The notes: generated from the letters alone by a model not told the origin. A DNA stretch of 64,000 nt from CAWBLP01 sp963721065 (GCA_963721065.1 CAVRHO010000001.1:558001-622000); one strand, 5' to 3'. Shown: positions 34,787 to 44,089, counted from the stretch's first letter. Program-made: numbers and translations.

Positions 34787-35794
34787 ATGAACAAGGTTGC
34801 CAGCCTCGCCGAAATCCGCCCGACCTCCGCGATCGACCTGCCGGACACGAAGGTCGTTGCCCGCGAGGCTTTCGGCATCGACACCGACATGGTCGTCCCG
34901 GCCTTCTCGGTCCGCACGGAGCACGTGCCGGACATCGATGAAGCCTACAAGTTCGACAAGGAAACGACGCTGGCGATCCTCGCCGGCTTCGCCTTCAACC
35001 GCCGTGTGATGATCCAGGGCTATCACGGCACCGGCAAGTCCACCCATATCGAGCAGGTGGCCGCGCGGCTGAACTGGCCGTGCATCCGGGTGAACCTGGA
35101 CAGCCACATCAGCCGTATCGACCTGATCGGCAAGGACGCCATCGTGCTGAAGGATGGCAAGCAGATCACCGAATTCCGCGAGGGCATCCTGCCCTGGGCG
35201 CTGCAGCACGCCTGCGCGCTGACCTTCGACGAATACGACGCCGGCCGCCCGGACGTGATGTTCGTGATCCAGCGCATCCTGGAGGTCGAGGGCAAGCTGA
35301 CCCTGCTGGACCAGAACCGGGTGATCCGCCCGCATCCGTCGTTCCGCCTGTTCTCCACCGCCAACACGGTGGGCCTGGGCGATACGACGGGCCTGTACCA
35401 CGGCACCCAGCAGATCAACCAGGGCCAGATGGACCGCTGGAACATCGTCGCCACGCTGAACTACCTGCCGCACGGCATGGAGACCGACATCGTGCTGGCG
35501 AAGATGGCCGTCGAGCCGTCCGACACGGCGATGAAGAAGCGCATCGAGAGCATGGTGGCTCTGGCCGACCTGACCCGCGCCGGCTTCATCAACGGCGACA
35601 TCTCCACCGTGATGTCGCCCCGCACGGTGATCACCTGGGCCGAAAACGCCCGCATCTTCGGCAGTGTCGGCTTCGCTTTCCGCGTGACCTTCCTGAACAA
35701 GTGCGACGAGGCGGAGCGGGCGACGGTGGCCGAGTACTACCAGCGCTGCTTCAACGAGGAGATCCCCACCGGCGGGTTCACCACGCGGAAGTGA
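34787..35794 (+). CDS. cobS: Aerobic cobaltochelatase subunit CobS
   Basis: This 335-residue AAA+ ATPase partners CobN and CobT to insert Co2+ into hydrogenobyrinic acid a,c-diamide in aerobic cobalamin synthesis. It shows the Walker A GYHGTGKSTHIEQVAARL region, Walker B (LTFDEYDAGRPD), sensor and arginine-finger segments (FSTANTVGLGDTTGLYHGTQ), and the CobS-specific start with PDTKVVAREAFGID. The full length is present without breaks. It is separated from cobT by 186 bp containing a long inverted repeat, so co-transcription may be affected. Confidence 0.95.
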   Translation: MNKVASLAEIRPTSAIDLPDTKVVAREAFGIDTDMVVPAFSVRTEHVPDIDEAYKFDKETTLAILAGFAFNRRVMIQGYHGTGKSTHIEQVAARLNWPCIRVNLDSHISRIDLIGKDAIVLKDGKQITEFREGILPWALQHACALTFDEYDAGRPDVMFVIQRILEVEGKLTLLDQNRVIRPHPSFRLFSTANTVGLGDTTGLYHGTQQINQGQMDRWNIVATLNYLPHGMETDIVLAKMAVEPSDTAMKKRIESMVALADLTRAGFINGDISTVMSPRTVITWAENARIFGSVGFAFRVTFLNKCDEAERATVAEYYQRCFNEEIPTGGFTTRK

Positions 35795-35837
35795 CGGTGG
35801 AGCCAGGAGATGACGGTGGGCACGCCGTGCAAGCACC

Positions 35838-35924
35838 GTCATGGCCGGCGCAGGCCGGCCATCCACGTCTTCTCCGTGACCTCTACCGCAAGACGTGGAT
35901 GGCCGGAACGGGCCCGGCCATGAC
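35838..35924. repeat. Palindromic repeat family B, copy in the cobS-cobT gap
   Basis: GTCATGGCCGG ... GGCCATCCACGTCTT (35838-35872) and AAGACGTGGATGGCC ... GGGCCCGGCCATGAC (35890-35924) form arms of about 35 bases around an 18-base loop. It would fold into a strong RNA hairpin. In this position it could act as a terminator, an mRNA stabiliser or a partial block between cobS and cobT. Confidence 0.7.
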
Positions 35925-35980
35925 GCCGGACGACGCGCTCTCCGGCCACATCCCGCGGCGGCGGTGACCAAGGACAGACC

Positions 35981-37862
35981 ATGAGCGGATCCAAGCAGGA
36001 CAACTCCCGGGCGGAAGACTTCAAGCGCGCCACCGCCGGCGTGCTGCGTGCGATTGCCGAGGAGCCGGAAGTGCAGGTCGCCTTCCAGCCCGGCCCCTCC
36101 GGCCTGACCGGCAAGCGCGCCCGCCTGCCGCTGCCCACCCGCGCGCTGCCCGCCGCGGAAATGGCCAAGCTGCGCGGCGCCTCCGACGCGCTGGCGCTGC
36201 GGCTGCGCCACCACGACGACTCGGTGCACAACGCCCGCATGCCGGCCCGCCGCGAAGCGCGCGACGTGTACGACGCGCTGGAGCAGGCCCGCGTCGAGGT
36301 GGTCGGCTCCCGCTTCATGTCCGGCGTCGCCTCCAACCTCCGCGCCAAGCTGGCCGAGGAATGCGAGGCCGAGGGCTACGACCGCATGACCCGCAAGGAC
36401 CAGTTGCCGATCGAGCGCGGCGCTGTCCCTGCTGGCGCGCGAGCAGATGTCCGGCGAGCCCGCTCCGGCCGCCGCCCAGCGCATCCTCAACCTGTGGCGC
36501 GACTCGCTGGGCGAGAACGCCGACCAGGCGCTGGCGGAGATGAACGCCGCCCAGGACGATCAGAACGCCTTCGCCCGCGCCGCGCGCCGGCTGCTGGCGG
36601 CGCTGGACCTGGCCGAGGCCGAAGCCGACGCCGACCCGGAGGACCAGACCGAGGAAGGCGAGCAGGGCGGCGAACAGTCCGGCCAGCAGGACCAGTCCCA
36701 GGAAGGCCAGGGCCAGTCGGAATCCGACACCGAATCCATGCTCGGCGCCCAGCCGGAGGAGATGGAGGGCGACGCCAGCGCCGATGACGAAGGCAGCGAA
36801 TCCGAGGAGGATGCCGCCATTGCCGAAGGCGACGATCGTCCCGGCGGCCCGCAGCCCCGGCGCGAGCGCCCCAATCCCGATGATGCCGCGGTATACCGCG
36901 CCTATACGCGCATGTACGACGAGGAGGTCGAGGCCGAGGACCTCTGCGATCCCGACGAACTGACTCGCCTGCGCCAGCAGCTTGATCAGCAACTGCAGCA
37001 CCTGCACGGCGTGATCTCCAAGCTGGCCAACCGCCTGCAGCGCCGCCTGATGGCGCAGCAGACCCGCGCCTGGGAGTTCGACCTGGACGAAGGCCTGCTG
37101 GACGCCGGCCGCCTGTCGCGCGTGGTGGTCAACCCGCTGCAGGCGCTATCCTACAAGCGCGAGCTCGACATGGAGTTCCGCGACACGGTGGTGACGCTGC
37201 TGATCGACAACTCCGGCTCGATGCGCGGCCGGCCGATCACCGTCGCGGCCATGTGCGGCGACATCCTGGCCCGCACGCTGGAACGCTGCGCGGTGAAGGT
37301 GGAAGTGCTGGGCTTCACCACGCGCGCCTGGAAGGGCGGGCAGAGCCGCGAGAAGTGGGTGCAGGAGGGCAAGCCGCGCAATCCCGGCCGCCTGAACGAC
37401 CTGCGCCACATCGTTTACAAGGCGGCCGACGCGCCCTGGCGGCGCGCGCGCAAGAACCTGGGCCTGATGCTGCGCGAGGGCCTGCTGAAGGAGAATATCG
37501 ACGGCGAGGCACTGCTGTGGGCCTATCGCCGCCTGCTGGTCCGGCCGGAGCATCGCCGCATCCTGATGGTGATCAGCGACGGCGCACCGGTGGACGACTC
37601 CACCTTGTCGGTGAACCCCGGCAACTACCTGGAGAAGCACCTGCGCGAGGTGATCCGCGACATCGAGAACCGCGACCAGGTGGAGCTGATCGCCATCGGC
37701 ATCGGCCACGACGTAACCCGCTACTACCGCCGCGCCGTCACCATCGTGGACGCCGAGGAGCTGGGCGGCACGATGATGAAGAAGTTGACCGAACTGTTCG
37801 ACGAGGACATGGACGCCGCCTGGGCGCATGCGGCGATGGAGCGCTCGGCCGTTATCGCGTAG
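35981..37862 (+). pseudogene. cobT: Aerobic cobaltochelatase subunit CobT, single-base frameshift
   Basis: The locus is one base over a codon multiple and would encode 626 residues. The first frame holds the CobT N-terminus (EDFKRATAGVLRAIAEEPEVQV, GLTGKRARLPLPTRAL). Near 36415-36425 it turns to nonsense (GAVPAGARADV), while the next frame reads ALSLLAREQMSGEPAPAAAQ and continues the protein. An extra C or G at GAGCGCGGCGCTG fits. The rest is a long acidic linker (EEGEQGG, SESEEDAAIAEGDD) and a C-terminal VWA domain with the MIDAS motif DNSGSMRG. The gene is otherwise perfectly preserved, so an assembly error is as likely as real decay. Confidence 0.85.
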
Positions 37863-38110
37863 CCACCGGCCGCGCGCTCCGGCGCGCCCCCGGCCTTGCA
37901 GCGTCGTGGCCCGCCGCGACGGACCGGGGGGCCAGCCCGTTGTGCCTGGCGCAGGAGGTGCAGTTCGATGCGCCTCGGTCCGTTGATGGCGGTCGCTGAT
38001 TGAGCAATGGCGGCTGGATGAGGGTGATGCTGGTCAAGTATCGCGGAAGAAGGCTGACCGTTGTTTGAGGGTGGCGGCTGGCTGGGATGACCGCCGGCAG
38101 ACCGTACAGC

Positions 38111-38251
38111 GTCATGGTGGACGAAGGCTGCCACCCGCGACTGCCTCGTGCGGAAGGCATCCTCCTCCTGTTACCGCGCCGACAGCCTGGCCCGGAGCGG
38201 ATGCCTTCGGCACGACGAAGTCGTGGGTGGCCGGCCTTCGCCGACCACGAC
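38111..38251. repeat. Palindromic repeat family B, diverged long copy
   Basis: The arms GTCATGGTGGACGAAGGC, then CCTCGTGCGGAAGGCATCC, pair with GGATGCCTTCGGCACGACG, then GTCGTGGTCGGCGAAGGCC reversed (38201-38251). Total length is about 140 bp with a central loop. Several changes in the arms are compensated on the other side, suggesting that pairing is maintained. Confidence 0.55.
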
Positions 38252-38313
38252 GTGGAGGGCAACGCCGGCGGCCATGACCCGATTTCAGACTCGCGGAACA
38301 CACCCGATCGGGT

Positions 38314-38409
38314 CACGGCTTCATCGGACCACGGCTTCATGGGGCCACGGCTTCATCGGGCCACGGCTTCATCGGGCCACGGCTTCATCGGGTCACGCCT
38401 TCATCGGGC
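38314..38409 (+). repeat. Tandem repeat, 16-bp unit, six copies
   Basis: The unit CACGGCTTCATCGGGC repeats at 38314, 38330, 38346, 38362, 38378 and 38394, exactly 16 bp apart, with a partial seventh at 38410. Changes are few (for example GGAC, GGGT, and CACGCCTTC). Because 16 is not a multiple of three, no conserved peptide is encoded. Confidence 0.85.
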
Positions 38410-38450
38410 CACGGTGTCGGCCCGAAGGCGCCGTGCCGCCGTGCCGCCTC

Positions 38451-39026
38451 CTACGCCACCTCGCCGATTCCCAGCTCGCGCCGCGCGCGTTCGACCGGGT
38501 CCTGTCCGTCACGCCGGCCCACGGCCCAGGTGTCGCGTAGCCCGCCGCCGGCCGGCGCGGGCTGGCCGCGCACCACCTCGAACACCACCGTGCGACGGGC
38601 AATCCGCCATGTGCCTTCGCGCCGGGTCATCCGATCGACGTAACGGCCGACCACCTCGGTCTCCACCGCCTGGTCCGGACCAACCGAGCCGCCACGCAGA
38701 TAGGGCAACCGCGCGTCGCCGGCCTCCGGGCTCAGCCGCTGGTGGGTGATGAAATAGGCCTCCAGCAGCGCGCTGTCCGGCCCGTCGAATTCGATCACGA
38801 TGTTGCCGATCACGTGCATCGATTGCTCGATCGTAGCGTGCCGCCGCACCAGCGACTCGATGAATCCGTCGATGCCGCCCTTGTAGTTGCCGTGGTCGTC
38901 GTAGGCGTCGGAATGATAGGCCGAGCGGACCAGGGGCCAATTCTTGCGGTCCACGCCGCGGACATAGCGGAACAGGCAGTCCTGGATTGCCATGCGATCG
39001 GCAATCCGCAGCTCATCGCTTTGCAT
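38451..39026 (-). CDS. SnoaL-like/NTF2-fold protein
   Basis: The protein has 191 residues, with the order of a nuclear-transport-factor-2-like fold: an N-terminal helix (RIADRMAIQDCLFRYVRGVDRKNW), YHSDAYDDHGNYKGGIDGFIES, then beta strands ending GRYVDRMTRREGTWRIARRTVVFEVVRG. The Tyr/Asp/His pattern (DAYDDH) matches the SnoaL_4 group, whose members are often dehydratase- or isomerase-like or non-catalytic. It starts at ATG 39026 (MQSDELRIAD); a longer in-frame upstream extension is rejected because it crosses into the promoter of the divergent MFS gene. Confidence 0.85.
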   Translation of the reverse strand: MQSDELRIADRMAIQDCLFRYVRGVDRKNWPLVRSAYHSDAYDDHGNYKGGIDGFIESLVRRHATIEQSMHVIGNIVIEFDGPDSALLEAYFITHQRLSPEAGDARLPYLRGGSVGPDQAVETEVVGRYVDRMTRREGTWRIARRTVVFEVVRGQPAPAGGGLRDTWAVGRRDGQDPVERARRELGIGEVA

Positions 39027-39066
39027 GGGTTTCCTCCGTCGCTTCGCGCGCGCAGCATGAAGCACC

Positions 39067-40266
39067 ATGAGCTTTCTCACCATGCCCAGGCTGCGCCGTC
39101 GCGGCGCGGCTCCGTTCGTGCTGCTTGTTGCGCTGACCGCCTGCGGCACGCTGGGCATGCACATGATCATCCCGGCGCTGCCCGCCACCGCAGTGGCGCT
39201 GCACGTCACGGACGCCACGGCGCAGCTCACCATCACGCTGTACCTGGTCGGCCTGGCGATGGGGCAACTGGCCTATGGTCCGATTTCGGACCGGTTCGGC
39301 CGCCGCCCGGTTCTGCTGTGCGGCCTGACGCTGTATGCGGTGGCCGGTGCAGTCACCGCCGTGGCGCCCAACGCCGGGGTGTTGATCACGGCGCGCGTCG
39401 TGCAGGCGCTGGGCGGTTGCGCCGGCCTGGTGCTGGGGCGGGCGATCGTGCGGGATGCCGCCACGGCCGACCGCGCCGCGGCGCAGCTCGCACTGCTGAC
39501 ACTGGTCATGTCGATGGCTCCCGCGATCGCGCCGGTGATTGGCGGCTACGCCACCGCGCTGTGGAACTGGCGCGCCAGCTTCGCCCTGCTGGCGGCGATC
39601 GGGACTCTGACCCTGCTCGCCGCGGTGGTGTGGCTGCCGGAGACGTTGGCGTCCGGCGGCCAGGCACGCAGCGCACGGTCGATGTTCTACAGTTACCTGC
39701 GGCTGGCCGGGTCCCGTACCTTCCTCGGTTTCGCGATCGGCGGTGCGTGCAGCACGACATCGTTCTATGCCTTCATGTCGGCCTCGCCCTTCATCTTCGA
39801 GCGCGAACTGCATCGTGGACCGCAGGAAGTCGGCCTGTATTACCTGGTGCTGATGGGCGGCGTGGCGCTGGGCGGGCTGAGCGCCAACCGCCTGGCCGGC
39901 CGGTTGCGGCCGCGCACCGCGTTGCGCGTGGCGAACGGGCTGGGGATCCTCGGCGCCGCGCTGTTCACCCTGGCGGACATCACCAACTGGATCACGGTCC
40001 CGACCATGGTTGGTCCGGTGGCGCTGTTCATGGTGGGGGCCGGTATGGCCAGCCCGTTCGCCATCACCGGCGCGGTCAGCGTCAATCCGCAGGCGATCGG
40101 CGCGGCGTCCGGCCTGTATGGCTTCACCCAGATGACCTACGGCGTGCTGTGCACCGTTGCGGTTGAAACCTGGAGCCCCGGCTCGGTCTATCCCGTCGCC
40201 ACCGTCCTGCTCGGCTCCGCGCTGCTTGGCCAGTTGGCAATTTCGTTCGCCGCCCGGCGCAACTGA
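39067..40266 (+). CDS. Bcr/CflA-type MFS drug efflux transporter
   Basis: This 399-residue transporter has twelve predicted membrane helices. It shows the Bcr/CflA start MHMIIPALPATAVAL, motif A GPISDRFGRRPVLL, RVVQALGGCAGLVLGRAIVRD and the helix with NWRASFALLAAIGTL. Members export drugs such as bicyclomycin or sulfonamides by proton antiport. The true substrate is unknown. It is divergent from the SnoaL-like gene with 40 bp between. Confidence 0.92.
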   Translation: MSFLTMPRLRRRGAAPFVLLVALTACGTLGMHMIIPALPATAVALHVTDATAQLTITLYLVGLAMGQLAYGPISDRFGRRPVLLCGLTLYAVAGAVTAVAPNAGVLITARVVQALGGCAGLVLGRAIVRDAATADRAAAQLALLTLVMSMAPAIAPVIGGYATALWNWRASFALLAAIGTLTLLAAVVWLPETLASGGQARSARSMFYSYLRLAGSRTFLGFAIGGACSTTSFYAFMSASPFIFERELHRGPQEVGLYYLVLMGGVALGGLSANRLAGRLRPRTALRVANGLGILGAALFTLADITNWITVPTMVGPVALFMVGAGMASPFAITGAVSVNPQAIGAASGLYGFTQMTYGVLCTVAVETWSPGSVYPVATVLLGSALLGQLAISFAARRN

Positions 40267-40473
40267 GCCGCGGTCACCGGTCGAAACGCCAGGTGCATCG
40301 GCGAACCAGGCCGCACAAGTCACCGCCGCACGCGGAACCCGGCGGGATTATGGCCGGCCGACCTGGCGCTCGATACCCAACCATGGCGGCGCCCCTTACG
40401 CCCTGCAGCACGTCCGACGGAAGGGTGCACGACCAGGAACGGCGGGAAAACACGATTTCACGGGGGACGTCGC

Positions 40474-40542
40474 TTGGGCTTACTTCAGGGCAAGGTCGCC
40501 ATCGTGACCGGCGGCACCAGCGGAATTGGTGAGGTCGAGGAA
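40474..40542 (+). pseudogene. 5' fragment of a short-chain dehydrogenase gene
   Basis: From TTG 40474, preceded by CGGGGGACG at a proper distance, the frame reads LGLLQGKVAIVTGGTSGIGE, the textbook SDR cofactor-binding start with a complete GxxxGIG motif. The following codons (VEEAAARRTR) no longer match the family and run into the 3' end of gcrA. No other SDR part was seen nearby. This is probably the remnant of a gene cut off by deletion or rearrangement. Confidence 0.55.
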
Positions 40543-40574
40543 GCGGCCGCGCGTCGAACCCGCGGGAGCTGTTG

Positions 40575-41168
40575 CTACGCGGCATCCTCCCGCCGGTCCC
40601 GCACCCGCACATACGCCAGCTTGGCGTGTTCCTCGCAGTAGGGTTTGCCCGGCTCCGACGGACCATCGCAGAAGTGGAAGCTGCGTGTGCCCGGCTCACC
40701 GATCGGCCAGCAGCAGGTCGTCACCCGGCCGTAGGGGCGCGATGGCGACGACGGAACGGCCTGCAGTCGCGGTGGCGACGCGGGAACCGGCGCCGGTTCC
40801 GGACGCGGTCGGGCCGGCGGCTCCGGCTCCGGTTCCGGCGCAACGCTGGCCGGCGGTTCTGCCGGAGCGGGCGGCGGGGCCGGGGGTGGCACCACCGCCG
40901 GGGTTGGCGGCACCGGCGGTGTCAGCGCGGTCGTGCAGGGCAGGGGAGGCAGGGTTGGCCCCTCCAGCCGACGCAGCATCAGGCGTCGCGGGGCGGACAA
41001 CTCGCCTTCGCGCCGGATCGGCGAGGGCCGGGGCGGCAGCTCCAGCCGGTGTGCCTTGCCCACCACCGCGTTCTTCGACACGCCCAGGCGGCGGCCAATT
41101 TCGGCAGTGGAATGGCCCTCCGACCACAGCTCGCGCAACCGGGTGATCGTCTCGTCCGCCCACTCCAT
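40575..41168 (-). CDS. gcrA: GcrA family cell-cycle regulator
   Basis: The protein has 197 residues. The N-terminal helix-turn-helix-type domain (EWADETITRLRELWSEGHSTAEIGRRLGV then SKNAVVGKAHRLELPPRPSP, read in parts) is the GcrA signature. A Pro/Ala-rich linker follows, then the C-terminal CCWPIGEPGTRSFHFC and CEEHAKLAY segment that binds the housekeeping sigma factor in Caulobacter. GcrA controls genes with GANTC (CcrM) sites and is confined to alphaproteobacteria. ATG 41168 starts the conserved domain directly. The linker is unusually long and proline-rich. Confidence 0.92.
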   Translation of the reverse strand: MEWADETITRLRELWSEGHSTAEIGRRLGVSKNAVVGKAHRLELPPRPSPIRREGELSAPRRLMLRRLEGPTLPPLPCTTALTPPVPPTPAVVPPPAPPPAPAEPPASVAPEPEPEPPARPRPEPAPVPASPPRLQAVPSSPSRPYGRVTTCCWPIGEPGTRSFHFCDGPSEPGKPYCEEHAKLAYVRVRDRREDAA

Positions 41169-41397
41169 TTTGTGGTCCCTCCCGCAGGTCCAGCCACAAA
41201 ATATGGTATCGGCGGTTCTGGGGCCGCTCAACGGTAAATCGCGCCCAACCTACAAAAACTTGTGGACAACTCTGCCCCGGACCACAAGAACTGGGGAAAT
41301 CAGCCTTGGCGAGACGACGTGACTGGGATTCTCGGGCGTGCGCCGGCCCGCGACTCGGGGCAAGGCTGGGCGCCCGGGCAGGGAACGGCAGGCGACG

Positions 41398-42354
41398 TCA
41401 GAACAACAGCCCCTTGCGCAGCATGCCGTGCACGCCCTTTTCGCCGTTCACCGTCTGGGTGACGTGGAAATCCACCGCCAGGGAACAGAACTGGTAGGCC
41501 TGCTCGCGCGACAGGTTGGTGCGGCCGGCGATGAACGCGATCATTTCGCGCAGCGCCTGCTTCATCGCCAGGTCCAGGTCCTCGTTCATGCCCATGGAAA
41601 TGAAATGGGTCGGCGTCTCCGCCCGCGGATACCGCAGCAGCGGGTCATGCGCGCCGCGGCCCTTGTGCAGCACCAGGGTGAAGGTGCCGGTCAGGCAGAT
41701 CTCCAGCGCGTTGATGCACACCTCGCCATCGCCCTGCACGCCGTGTCCGTCACCGGCCGAGAACAGCGCGCCGTCGGTCCACACCGGCAGGAACAGCGTG
41801 CTGCCCTCGACCAGTTCCTTGTTGTCCAGGTTGCCGCCGTGCTCCCGCGGCTGGATGGTGGAGATGGTGCCATAGCGCGGCGGCGGCGCCACGCCCATCA
41901 CGCCGAAGAACGGCGCCAGCGTCAGTTCCGTGCCCCAGGGCAGCGTGCACACCTTGCGGGCCCGATCGACCGGAATGTGGCTCAGGTAGCGGTCGGGGAA
42001 ATCCTCGGGCAGCGTGCCGGCCAGCGGGCGGAAGCCGCAATAGCCCCAGTCATTGCCCAGATCGATGCGGTCGATGCGGACTTCCAGCATGTCCCCGGGC
42101 GTGGCGCCGGCCACCGCCACCGGCCCGGTCAGGATGTGCCCGCCGGCACGCGGCATGTTGGCGGCATGGATCGCCGCCAGCGCCGGCGGGATGCCGAGGC
42201 CGGAGCCCGGCGGCGGCATCACCTCCGGCCCGCCGGAGACGCATTCCAGCACCACGGTATCGCCCAACTCCACGGTGAGCACCGGCGGATAGGCCGCGTC
42301 GAACGTGCCCCATCGCACGGTCTGCGGGGTCGGGGCGATGTGGTGAGTGGCCAT
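41398..42354 (-). CDS. Acetamidase/formamidase family hydrolase
   Basis: The protein has 318 residues. Family signatures are VELGDTVVLECVSGGPEV, RAGGHILTGPVAVAGATPGDML, GDDAHGVQGDGEVC-type (here SAGDGHGVQGDGEVCINA), the metal-site region PREHGGNLDNKELVEGSTL and the C-terminal SLAVDFHVTQTVNGEKGVH. The enzyme releases ammonia from short amides such as formamide or acetamide. It ends 81 bp from folC in the same direction and starts with ATG 42354 (MATHHIAPTPQTVRWG). Confidence 0.9.
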   Translation of the reverse strand: MATHHIAPTPQTVRWGTFDAAYPPVLTVELGDTVVLECVSGGPEVMPPPGSGLGIPPALAAIHAANMPRAGGHILTGPVAVAGATPGDMLEVRIDRIDLGNDWGYCGFRPLAGTLPEDFPDRYLSHIPVDRARKVCTLPWGTELTLAPFFGVMGVAPPPRYGTISTIQPREHGGNLDNKELVEGSTLFLPVWTDGALFSAGDGHGVQGDGEVCINALEICLTGTFTLVLHKGRGAHDPLLRYPRAETPTHFISMGMNEDLDLAMKQALREMIAFIAGRTNLSREQAYQFCSLAVDFHVTQTVNGEKGVHGMLRKGLLF

Positions 42355-42435
42355 GCGCGCACCTCGGGCTGCCAGGGAAATTGCTGCTGTGCAGCGTCGC
42401 CCGGAAATCGGTGCCCTGGCAACACCCCGGATGCG

Positions 42436-43704
42436 TCATGCGTCCTGTTTCAGCACCTCGCCGGCGAGATAGAGGCTGCCGCAGATCAGCACCCGCGCCG
42501 GCCCGGCTTCCTCGCCGATGGCGCGCAAGGCATCGCGGACCACCGGTCCGGGGCGCGCCATGCCGTCGGATGCAGCGATGATCGCCTCCACCGGCATGGC
42601 CAGGTGCTGGTCGGGTTCCGCCACCGCCCAGACAGTGGTGGCGCGCGACAGCAACGGGCGCAGGAACGCCGCGGAGTCCTTCGCCTGCTTCATGCCGACC
42701 ACCAGATGCACCGGCCGGTCGGCCCAGCCCTCCAGATGGTCGGCCAGGGCCAGCCCGGCACCGGGATTGTGACCGCCATCCAGCCACAACTCCCACCCGG
42801 CCGGCAGCAGATGGGCCAGGTGCCCGTGCAGCCGCTGCAGGCGCGCCGGCCATTCCGCGCGCGTCAGGCCGTTGACGATCGCGGCGTCCGGAACGCCGGC
42901 ACCGGAGGCGCGCAAGGCGGCGATGGCCACGCCGGCGTTGTCCCACTGGTGCCATCCGGGCAGCGACGGTGGCGGCAGCACCAGGGGGCCGCGCCCGTCG
43001 GTGTAGCGAAAGCCGGCGCCGTGTGCGTGCACATGCCAGTCTCGGTCGCGCAGCAGCAGCGGCGCACCGACACGCCGGGCCTCGGCACACAGCACCTCGA
43101 CGGCTTCCGGCGGTTGCGCGCCCACGGCCACCGGCACGCCGGACTTCATGATGCCGGCCTTCTCCCGCGCGATCGCCGTCAGCGTATCGCCCAGCAGTTC
43201 GCGGTGATCGAGCGAGATGGCGGTGATCGCGCAGGCGGCGGGCGGCGGAATCACGTTGGTCGCATCGCCACGCCCGCCCAACCCCACTTCCAGCACGCAC
43301 AGCTCGGCCGGAACCTGCGCGAAGAGGTGGAAGGCGACGGCGGTGATGACCTCGAACACGGTGATCGGGGCGCCGGCGTTGACGCGTTCCACTTCCTCCA
43401 TCGCCGCGGTCAGCATCTCGTCGGACACCAGGTGACCGGCCAGGCGGATACGCTCGTTGAAGCGCACCAGATGCGGCGAGGTATAGACGTGCACGCGCAA
43501 ACCGGCGGCCTCGGCGAAGGAACGCAGGAAGGCGCAGGTGCTGCCCTTGCCGTTGGTGCCGGCGACATGGATCACCGGTGGCAGGCGTTGCTGGGGATTG
43601 CCGAGCTTGCCCAGCAGGACCAGCAGCCGGTCCAGGCTGAGGTCGATCAGTCGCGGATGCAGCCCGTGCAGCCGGGCGACGATGCCGTCGATGCGTGCGC
43701 TCAT
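42436..43704 (-). CDS. folC: Bifunctional folylpolyglutamate synthase / dihydrofolate synthase
   Basis: The protein has 422 residues. The Mur-ligase-type P-loop GTNGKGST is at residues 49-56. HVYTSPHLVRFNERIR (the FolC substrate motif), VLEVGLGGRGDATNV, ISLDHRELLGDT and LDGGHNPGAG follow in order. It adds glutamate to dihydropteroate and tetrahydrofolate. ATG 43704 (MSARIDGIVARL) was chosen because the upstream in-frame codons are Arg-rich noncoding sequence. It fits with folE at 6468 in providing folates, although the two genes are 36 kb apart. Confidence 0.93.
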   Translation of the reverse strand: MSARIDGIVARLHGLHPRLIDLSLDRLLVLLGKLGNPQQRLPPVIHVAGTNGKGSTCAFLRSFAEAAGLRVHVYTSPHLVRFNERIRLAGHLVSDEMLTAAMEEVERVNAGAPITVFEVITAVAFHLFAQVPAELCVLEVGLGGRGDATNVIPPPAACAITAISLDHRELLGDTLTAIAREKAGIMKSGVPVAVGAQPPEAVEVLCAEARRVGAPLLLRDRDWHVHAHGAGFRYTDGRGPLVLPPPSLPGWHQWDNAGVAIAALRASGAGVPDAAIVNGLTRAEWPARLQRLHGHLAHLLPAGWELWLDGGHNPGAGLALADHLEGWADRPVHLVVGMKQAKDSAAFLRPLLSRATTVWAVAEPDQHLAMPVEAIIAASDGMARPGPVVRDALRAIGEEAGPARVLICGSLYLAGEVLKQDA

Positions 43705-43856
43705 GCGGCGGGCATTATCACGGCGCGACGGCCGTAGCGATGGCGCGCCGACACCGGTCCGCCATCGTCTACGGCGTCGCGCCGGGCGAAACTTTATGGA
43801 TGGCCGGGGCTTCACGCCATGCCTGGCCGTTCATGTGATCGCCGGGCCCTTCACGT

Positions 43857-43964
43857 CGTGCCCGCTTGAACCCTGCCCGGCCATCGACACCGGAACGATC
43901 GGGTCGGGATGCAACGGAACACGCCCTGTCGGGGGTGGATGGCCGGCTCAAGGCCGGCCATGAC
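43857..43964 (+). repeat. Dispersed palindromic repeat family A, copy 3
   Basis: The copy runs CCCTGCCCGGCCATCGAC, then GGAACGATCGGGTCGGGATG, CAACGGAACACGCCCTGTC, and GGATGGCCGGCTCAAGGC to CCGGCCATGACCCGG. It is closest to the copy at 58664 (shared core with ATCGG, GGGATGCAACGGAACA). It occupies the gap between folC and the flippase gene, upstream of folC and beyond the flippase stop. Confidence 0.7.
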
Positions 43965-44089
43965 CCGGAAGAGCGGTGCTTGTCCGCACCACCTTTGCGC
44001 CCGAGGATCTCCGCCCGCCACCACGCGTCTGGTTCCGCCCGCGCTCATGCCACGTCATAACCGGCGCCCGGACCCGCCCGCCTGAGGGC

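Larger units (their letters stand above)
37863..38450. other. Repeat-filled gap after cobT
   Basis: No gene seen. The 588-bp gap contains an imperfect palindromic family B element (38111-38251) and a 16-bp tandem array (38314-38409), both listed separately. The remainder is short low-complexity sequence with open frames that have no family match. Confidence 0.6.
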
